Part shown: positions 59,634 through 64,000 of the stretch, piece by piece
Layout of the letters: the number at the start of each line of letters is the position of its first letter
Position numbering within the stretch: position 1 is the stretch's first letter
Assembly: GCA_029558835.1 (NCBI GenBank)
Contig: JAKQDH010000178.1
Coordinates: forward strand, 1-64,000
DNA from: Planctomycetota bacterium
GTDB lineage: Bacteria > Planctomycetota > Phycisphaerae > UBA1845
Reading direction: 5' to 3'
Length of the DNA stretch: 64,000 nt
Program-made: the position numbers and the translations under genes
The notes under the pieces: generated by a model
Told to the model about the DNA's origin: nothing
The model's database searches: none
The model's input: only the letters and a program-made list of their open reading frames with translations

Positions 59634-60993
59634 GGGGCGCCACGCCGCCCCTGCTCAAATGCGTTCCGAACGTGTGCCGCAGGGCGTGAATGTCGAGCAC
59701 TCGGCCGCGGTCATCCCGCTTCGGGATGCCGGCAACCCGTAGGTCGCGGTCGAACGCCCGCACAAGGTCGGCTGGCACGTTGAACAGTGGCGCATCGTGC
59801 GGCAACCGGGGGGGCAGTGGCAGTTCCGTGGCCCCCGCCGCGGCCCATACTGCGTCCAGCCGCTCCCCGAGCCAAGCACGCAGGTCGGCCACAAGGTCGG
59901 CCCGCAACGGGATGTCCGCCCCGCGGCTGGCCTTCTCATCGGCCGCGTCGAGCACGGCGAACGCCGCGCGGCCTTCAAGCTCAAGGTGGCCGACGGTCAG
60001 CGAGCGCAGTTCGTTCAGCCGCAGCCCCGTCAGGACCAGCACCTTGTACGTCAACGCCCGTTCCCGCCCGCGGTGTTCAAGCTCGGCGATGAAGTCGGGC
60101 CGCTTGGCAAGTGCATCGCGGGCGTGCCCTTCGGCCGCGGTGAGCACGTCAAGCGTCAGCGGCATCCGTTTCCAGGTCCGCCGGCTGCGCTTGTCCTCAC
60201 GCTTGTCGGCGTTGGCGAGCTTCACCGTCGGCCGACCATATTCGGCCAGTGGGTGCAGTCGTGCCACCGTGAGCAGCCGGCGCAGCTCGTTTTCGGTCAG
60301 CGCCCGGCGCGGCCGGCGCTGGTTGGCCTTGCCGTCACGTTTCGGCGGCCGGGCGAAGGGGTTCGCGGTCAGGCGCTTCGTATCGACGCACCAATTCCCG
60401 AAGGCGCACGCCGCCAGTAGGTAGCCGTTCAACGTGTTGGCGGGCATCCCTTCGGCTTCCCGAGCGTTCGCCCACTTCTCAAGGGGTGGTCGACTCAAGT
60501 CGCGCAGGAGCGCAAAGCCACAGTCGGTGATGACATGTTTGAGGCGGAACCGAGCGTTGCGGACATGGGTCGCGTTCGTCCGCGGCTTCCCACCCTTGCC
60601 GCGCTTCGTGCCCAGGTGCTCAAGGTAGGCGTCAACGTGCGTCGCAAGCGCGGTAGTCCGGTGGTCGAGCACCGCATCTTCCGCGGCGGTCAGGGAACCG
60701 CAGCGGACGCGCTCGGCGCGTTTCTCAAGCTCGGCAAGCACAATCAATGCCGCATCGGCACTTCGACAGCCCGTTGCCGCTTTGCGCACGTGCCCGGCCC
60801 CGTCACGGTACTTGGCCGTGAACGTCCGCGCTTCGACAAGCACACGGTCGGTGCCGGCCGGCGTTGTCACCTTCGCCGTGTGTTTACGACGCCGGCGGTC
60901 GGTCCAGCGGGCGAAGCGCTCGCCCTTGCGGGTGAACACTTCCGCGCCCGAAGGCAGCGGCTTGGTGTAGGTTTCGCGGTACACGGTGCCCAA
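59596..60993 (-). CDS. tyrosine recombinase/integrase, main part
   Basis: The frame covers 465 codons. It has a basic N-terminal arm-binding region (about 1-90), a core-binding SAM-like domain (about 105-215) and the catalytic domain. The first catalytic arginine is in VLTGLRLNELRSLTVGHL (about 335-352). The HxLRH box is DIHALRHTFGTHLSRGGVAPRV near 435-456. After APRVA the frame goes wrong and stops at 59596, before the tyrosine. The natural continuation, AAMRHSTLELTMNTYTDPRLLD, lies in another frame (see 59250-59633). A single extra base in GTCGCAACAG (59622-59631) would explain this: removing one A gives VAQAAMRHS, the usual family text. As written the enzyme lacks its nucleophile. Programmed frameshifting, sequencing error and true decay are all possible. 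Confidence 0.88.
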   Translation of the reverse strand: MGTVYRETYTKPLPSGAEVFTRKGERFARWTDRRRRKHTAKVTTPAGTDRVLVEARTFTAKYRDGAGHVRKAATGCRSADAALIVLAELEKRAERVRCGSLTAAEDAVLDHRTTALATHVDAYLEHLGTKRGKGGKPRTNATHVRNARFRLKHVITDCGFALLRDLSRPPLEKWANAREAEGMPANTLNGYLLAACAFGNWCVDTKRLTANPFARPPKRDGKANQRRPRRALTENELRRLLTVARLHPLAEYGRPTVKLANADKREDKRSRRTWKRMPLTLDVLTAAEGHARDALAKRPDFIAELEHRGRERALTYKVLVLTGLRLNELRSLTVGHLELEGRAAFAVLDAADEKASRGADIPLRADLVADLRAWLGERLDAVWAAAGATELPLPPRLPHDAPLFNVPADLVRAFDRDLRVAGIPKRDDRGRVLDIHALRHTFGTHLSRGGVAPRVATGGDAAQYA

Positions 60994-61045
60994 GATTCAC
61001 CCTTCCCGCCGACGCAAGCGAAGTCCGAGAGTCTGTTGGGTCGGT

Positions 61046-61438
61046 TCAGACATCGTCGTCGTCGATGCGGTTCAAGTTGCGTTCTCGCTCGGCCAAGCGC
61101 CAGGCGTCGAAGCTGGTCGGCTCGATCCGGCGCTTGTGGCCGCGGCCTTCGACGATGAACTTGCCCGCGGTCGCCGCGCGTGATACTCGAACCAGCGCTG
61201 CCCGCAGTGTCAAGTTGTCGATGTCGCTCAGGTGCAGCTTCGCCGCTTCGGTGGTGGTCAACCAGGTCCGCGGGCCGGCCGAGGCGAGCAGCTCGACGGT
61301 GAGCTGGACCGAAGTCTGCCCGCGGGACAAGAGCTGGTTGACCAAGACCGTGGGCAGCAGGATCAGGCGACCTTCCACGTCGGCAAGCTGTGCGAAATCG
61401 ACCGGAGCCGCGGTCGGCGGGGGCGACAGTCGTTCCAT
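61046..61438 (-). CDS. small DNA-binding protein, excisionase-like
   Basis: The 130-residue protein lies just upstream of the integrase on the same strand, the usual place of an excisionase. It contains WLTTTEAAKLHLSDIDNLTLRAALVRVSRAA (about 58-88), which could be a helix-turn-helix of the MerR/excisionase type. A basic stretch follows, AGKFIVEGRGHKRRIEPTSFDAWRLAERERN, as in proteins that recognise their own DNA sites, and an acidic end (DDDDV). I do not recognise a named family, so the excisionase role is inference from position and motif. ATG 61438 begins MERLSPPPTAAP. Confidence 0.6.
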   Translation of the reverse strand: MERLSPPPTAAPVDFAQLADVEGRLILLPTVLVNQLLSRGQTSVQLTVELLASAGPRTWLTTTEAAKLHLSDIDNLTLRAALVRVSRAATAGKFIVEGRGHKRRIEPTSFDAWRLAERERNLNRIDDDDV

Positions 61439-61546
61439 CGGGGGCGCCTCCCGCGGGCAGCCTGCCGGCCGTTGGGCTTATCCGCCCTACTGAGCGGCAA
61501 GGGTCCTTACGGAGTCCTTCCAGCCACCGGCAGGGTACCCGCGAGC

Positions 61547-61808
61547 GCGCCCGGGGGGCGCGCTTGGAGGCATGAAGTAGACGAGCCAGTAGGTTCATAA
61601 GCACCCCCCGGGGTGCCCGGTAGCCATCCCGCGTCAACCCCCTCCCCAGCCGGCCCGGCTGCGGGCGGAATACCGGCTGCGGGAGTCCGTCGAGCCGGGA
61701 TTTCCTAATTCCACACCCGCGGGGTGCGCCAGCACGTAACCCCGCGGGTGTCTGTGTACCCGTAGGGTACTGTGATACCGCCACGGCGGTAGCGTAGTGA
61801 CCGCTACG
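61547..61808. repeat. cluster of perfect hairpins in the element
   Basis: Six perfect inverted repeats lie in 262 bases. They are GCGCGCCC-GGG-GGGCGCGC (61547-61565), GCACCCC-CC-GGGGTGC (61601-61616), ACACCCGCGGGGT with ACCCCGCGGGTGT (arms 61713-61725 and 61739-61751), GTACCC-GTA-GGGTAC (61756-61770), TACCGCC-AC-GGCGGTA (61776-61791) and CGTAG...CTACG (61793-61808). No T-run follows them. Position between the excisionase-like and winged-helix genes suggests an origin, operator or recombination region. Confidence 0.8.
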
Positions 61809-61818
61809 GCAGTGGCGG

Positions 61819-62250
61819 TTACGGCGTGCCCCCGGATGGCATCAACAAGTGATAGACGCTCGGCCCGCCGGCCAGCGTGCCGCGCTTCACCCGGTCAATC
61901 AACCCGCAGTTCCTAAGCCGCCAGAGTGCTCGCCGTACCGCCGCCTGTCGATACCCAGTTCGCCGCTCCAGGTCCGACACGGCTGCTATCGCGGTTCCGT
62001 CCCGCTGGCCATGCCGGTAGAGCACAAGCCACACCGCCACGTCTACCGGCCCGAGCCGGACAAGGTCGCAATCGACAAACCCGTTCAGCAGCGCGAACCG
62101 TCGCCGCACGGCACCGCCGCCCCGGCCGGGTTTCCGCTTCGGCTTCGGCTCGGCTTCTGTCGAAGCGCGCCCGTTGCGGCGTGCGGGGCGCTCGCCCAGG
62201 TCCATCGGCGGGAGCACTTCGCCCGGCGGGATGATGCGCGGGTCGGTCAT
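61819..62250 (-). CDS. winged-helix DNA-binding protein of the element
   Basis: The 143-residue protein has a basic, disordered-looking N-terminus (ARRNGRASTEAEPKPKRKPGRGGG, about 23-46) and a C-terminal winged helix. The latter covers VDVAVWLVLYRHGQRDGTAIAAV and then RRTGYRQAAVRRALWRLRNCGLIDRVKRG, the recognition helix and wing. Such domains occur in MarR/replication-initiator-like proteins of small plasmids and satellites. It overlaps the helicase stop by an ATGA, so it is translationally coupled to it. The hairpin cluster at its 3' end could be its DNA target. Initiator versus repressor cannot be decided. Confidence 0.75.
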   Translation of the reverse strand: MTDPRIIPPGEVLPPMDLGERPARRNGRASTEAEPKPKRKPGRGGGAVRRRFALLNGFVDCDLVRLGPVDVAVWLVLYRHGQRDGTAIAAVSDLERRTGYRQAAVRRALWRLRNCGLIDRVKRGTLAGGPSVYHLLMPSGGTP

Positions 62251-62975
62251 TCGTCGCCCCAGTCATCGTCCGCCGCCGCGGGTGTCGAGCCCCACAAGGC
62301 CCGCAGCGATGCCGTGAGCTTACCGCGGTCCGCGGGCGTTGCCGCCCCCGGCTCGGTCGGGCGGAACGATTGAATGCACCGCTCGAAACGCAACTTCACG
62401 TCCACTGGCTGGCCGTGCCGGTGTTTCAGGCAGCGCAGCGTCACGGCTTCGGGATCATCACGGCCCGGCACCAGCACGTAAGCCGTGTCGGCCCCGTATT
62501 CGAGTTCGCTTGATTCGCGGAAGCTCGCCAAGCTCAGCCTGTCGCCTACGTAGGATGAACGCCCGCGCTTGTCTCTCGTCCGTGCCACCGCGGACACCGC
62601 CAGCACCGCACAGCCGGCGTCCGCGAATTGGCGCAGGTAGTCCATCAAGGCATCGACCGAGCCGCGCTTATCGGCGTGCTCGCCTGGCGGGCGAATGCGT
62701 TGCAGGGAGTCCAGCGTCAGCAACGCGCCGCCGAAGTCATCGGCCGTTGCGGCGATGTTGCCCAGGTCGAACGGCGGTTCGACGAACGCCAGCCGGTCGG
62801 CCACAGATTCGAGCGTCGCAAGCCCGCGGTCGATGCGGTCGGCATGCTCAGCGCCGAGCTTTCGCTTGGCGATTGCGTCGAGCGGAACACCCGACAGTCG
62901 GGCAAGCTGGCGGTCCAAGAGCACGGCCGCGGCCATCGACCGCCGGGTGGCCACCCCGGCTCCTGGCCGCGGCAC
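62247..62975 (-). CDS. DnaB-like helicase/RepA-type ATPase core, N-terminally truncated
   Basis: The frame encodes the back half of a RecA-fold replicative helicase. RRSMAAAVLLDRQLARLSGVPL (about 11-32) is the usual text after Walker A, LLTLDSLQRIRPPGEHADKRG holds the Walker B aspartate, and SSYVGDRLSLASFRESSELEYGADTAYVLVPG is the DnaB/AAA_25 C-terminal block. A Walker A is missing. In the same frame, at 63066-63089, GGGLGKSS is encoded, but a TAA at 63036-63038 and unrelated sequence separate it from the core. GTG 62975 or ATG 62936 would be starts of the remnant. Unless expression is by another route, the protein cannot hydrolyse ATP. It is translationally coupled to the winged-helix gene. 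Confidence 0.75.
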   Translation of the reverse strand: MPRPGAGVATRRSMAAAVLLDRQLARLSGVPLDAIAKRKLGAEHADRIDRGLATLESVADRLAFVEPPFDLGNIAATADDFGGALLTLDSLQRIRPPGEHADKRGSVDALMDYLRQFADAGCAVLAVSAVARTRDKRGRSSYVGDRLSLASFRESSELEYGADTAYVLVPGRDDPEAVTLRCLKHRHGQPVDVKLRFERCIQSFRPTEPGAATPADRGKLTASLRALWGSTPAAADDDWGDE

Positions 62976-63190
62976 GCACCCGTGTCCCTGTGGCGTGCGA
63001 CAGCACTGCCGCGGGGGAGGGAGGCGGGCTTGCCGTTATTCCGCCGGTTGGGCAACGGGGAGGACGCTTGACTTACCCAGACCACCGCCACGACAACCCC
63101 GCACTCGCCTAGAGGAGCCGTGCGAAGCTCACCACGTCCTTGCCCGCAGGGCGAGCGCCGCCTCGGTGCACCGTCCGGCCGGGTGCTCGC

Positions 63191-64000
63191 CTACTCGCCC
63201 GGACCGCTGAACCCGATCTGGAACTGGGCGACGTCGCGCAGGTCGACGTCGCCGTCCGTCTCGAAGTCAAACGCCTGCAAGTAGGTGGGCAGGCATGCCG
63301 GGACCGGGACTACCGGCAGTTGGTCGGGACCGGCCAGGCACTCGGTCAGGGCGTCGAAGTCATTCCAGTCGATGGCACCGTCGGCATTGAAGTCGCCCGC
63401 CCCGATAGCGTCGCATTCATCCGGAATTGCATTGTGGTTGCAGTCCAGGCTGGTTCCCGCGGCGATGTCCTGGGGGTCGGGGATGCCGTTGTCGTTGCAG
63501 TCGAAGCAACCCACGAGGGTGCGGAAGCAATTGTCACTCCCCGTGAGGCCGCCCGACAGGTAGCCGTTGCCATCGGGGTAGCAGAGCCCGGGCGCCGACG
63601 GCCAGGCCCAGCGGCTGGCGGTGACGGAAACCTCGATGACGTACGTTGCTTCGGGCTCCAGGTACACGGTTTGGGCGAACGGGAACAGTCGCCACCCGGC
63701 CCCCGTCGGCGTTACCTGCACCTGGCTGCCGGGAACGACCGGGCCGGTGATCGTCCCCGCACGGATCTTGACGGTGACCGGCACGGCCGGGCCGCCGGGG
63801 TTGAAGTCGTCCAGCAGCACCTCGACGCCGACATGGGCGCTGATGGCGGGCACGAACTCCTGGCCGATGGGCATGAAATAGTAGATGTTACGCACGGCGC
63901 CGTTGGGGGCGTCGCAGGCTTGGTCGGCGCATTCGTCCGGCGGCTCGCAGACGTCATCGACGCCGTTGCCGTCGCCATCGCCCAGACATTGAGAGTACGG
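63191..64000 (-). CDS. secreted protein with Ca-binding repeats and C-terminal dockerin-like module (5' end beyond window)
   Basis: The reading frame stays open to the right edge. Before the GTG at 63895 it reads CLGDGDGNGVDDVCEPPDEC, a thrombospondin-type-3-like Ca-binding stretch, so the gene starts outside the window and 63895 is not the true start. The visible 269 residues continue with a beta-rich domain (VRNIYYFMPIGQEFVPAIS ... YVIEVSVTASRWAWPSAPG). Then come DCNDNGIPDPQDIAAGTSLDCN and NHNAIPDECD, more TSP3-like repeats, and finally the dockerin-like module GDFNADGAIDWNDFDALTECL and FETDGDVDLRDVAQFQIGF. The C-terminus is complete at 63191. No enzyme domain is seen in this part. Confidence 0.85.
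   Translation of the reverse strand, partial: PYSQCLGDGDGNGVDDVCEPPDECADQACDAPNGAVRNIYYFMPIGQEFVPAISAHVGVEVLLDDFNPGGPAVPVTVKIRAGTITGPVVPGSQVQVTPTGAGWRLFPFAQTVYLEPEATYVIEVSVTASRWAWPSAPGLCYPDGNGYLSGGLTGSDNCFRTLVGCFDCNDNGIPDPQDIAAGTSLDCNHNAIPDECDAIGAGDFNADGAIDWNDFDALTECLAGPDQLPVVPVPACLPTYLQAFDFETDGDVDLRDVAQFQIGFSGPGE

Larger units (their letters stand above)
59239..63110. mobile_element. small integrated genetic element at tRNA-Thr (right end uncertain)
   Basis: The order is tRNA-Thr, integrase (pointing towards the tRNA), excisionase-like basic protein, hairpin-rich region, winged-helix protein and DnaB-like helicase core; all protein genes are on the minus strand. This is the usual order of a small satellite phage or integrated plasmid. 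I did not find a second copy of the tRNA 3' end to the right, so the right boundary, placed before the dockerin protein gene, is a guess. The integrase frameshift and the missing Walker A suggest a decayed element. No capsid, portal, relaxase or cargo gene is visible. Confidence 0.7.

Noticed and set aside
59239..63200. attR copy of the tRNA-Thr 3' end
   Set aside because: I looked for the CCGAGTCCGACCGGTGGCT end to the right of the integrase and found no convincing copy by eye.

Overview
The window looks like a chromosome segment of an uncultured Planctomycetota, most likely of the Phycisphaerae type. The evidence is high GC, five large enzymes or secreted proteins of planctomycete style (four with EF-hand/dockerin-like modules), a PEP-CTERM protein, a planctomycete 'CxxCGY..G....CPECG' membrane protein, an Hc1-type histone-like protein, and many dispersed GC-rich hairpin repeats between genes. 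This assignment is inference from gene style; no 16S rRNA or other marker for exact placement is present.

Layout. 1-4230: a lower-GC block with a three-helix membrane protein followed by a KAP-family P-loop NTPase with a TPR-like C-terminus. 4344-9254: truB, an FmdB-type zinc-ribbon protein, two small membrane proteins and a two-domain chromate transporter, separated by repeat-rich spacers; three repeat copies lie in frame inside the transporter gene. 9603-15610: a carbohydrate cassette of an oversized HAD phosphatase/mutase translationally coupled to a GH65 phosphorylase, convergent with a GH63/trehalase-like hydrolase. 15954-18147: two overlapping uroporphyrinogen-decarboxylase-family genes.

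18335-31578 (minus strand) is a respiratory complex I operon in the order nuoI-A-B-C-D-H-J-K-L-M-N, followed by a ferritin-like gene. nuoE, nuoF and nuoG (the NADH-oxidising module) are absent from it. A good sigma-70-like promoter lies upstream of nuoI. 31769-44708 is ordinary housekeeping and cell-envelope DNA: cinA, an ATP-grasp/HAD pair, fliS, TPR proteins, surE, a FabZ-like dehydratase, a histone-like protein, holA, a lipoprotein and small conserved proteins.

45153-58833 (minus strand) is a secretome block: a C10 (streptopain-like) peptidase, a sulfatase with a dockerin-like module inside the catalytic domain, a 1776-residue subtilisin-family protein with two copies of a ~310-residue module, an alkaline-phosphatase-superfamily protein with TPRs, and a PEP-CTERM protein. 

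59239-about 63110 is a small integrated element next to tRNA-Thr(UGU): a tyrosine integrase with a frameshift near its C-terminus, a small basic excisionase-like protein, a region packed with perfect hairpins, a winged-helix protein and a DnaB-like helicase core that has lost its Walker A in frame. After it, a dockerin-bearing secreted protein runs off the right edge. The strongest candidates for new biology are the membrane protein/KAP NTPase pair, the hairpin-rich tRNA-Thr element, and the repeat elements and dockerin module that sit inside coding sequences.
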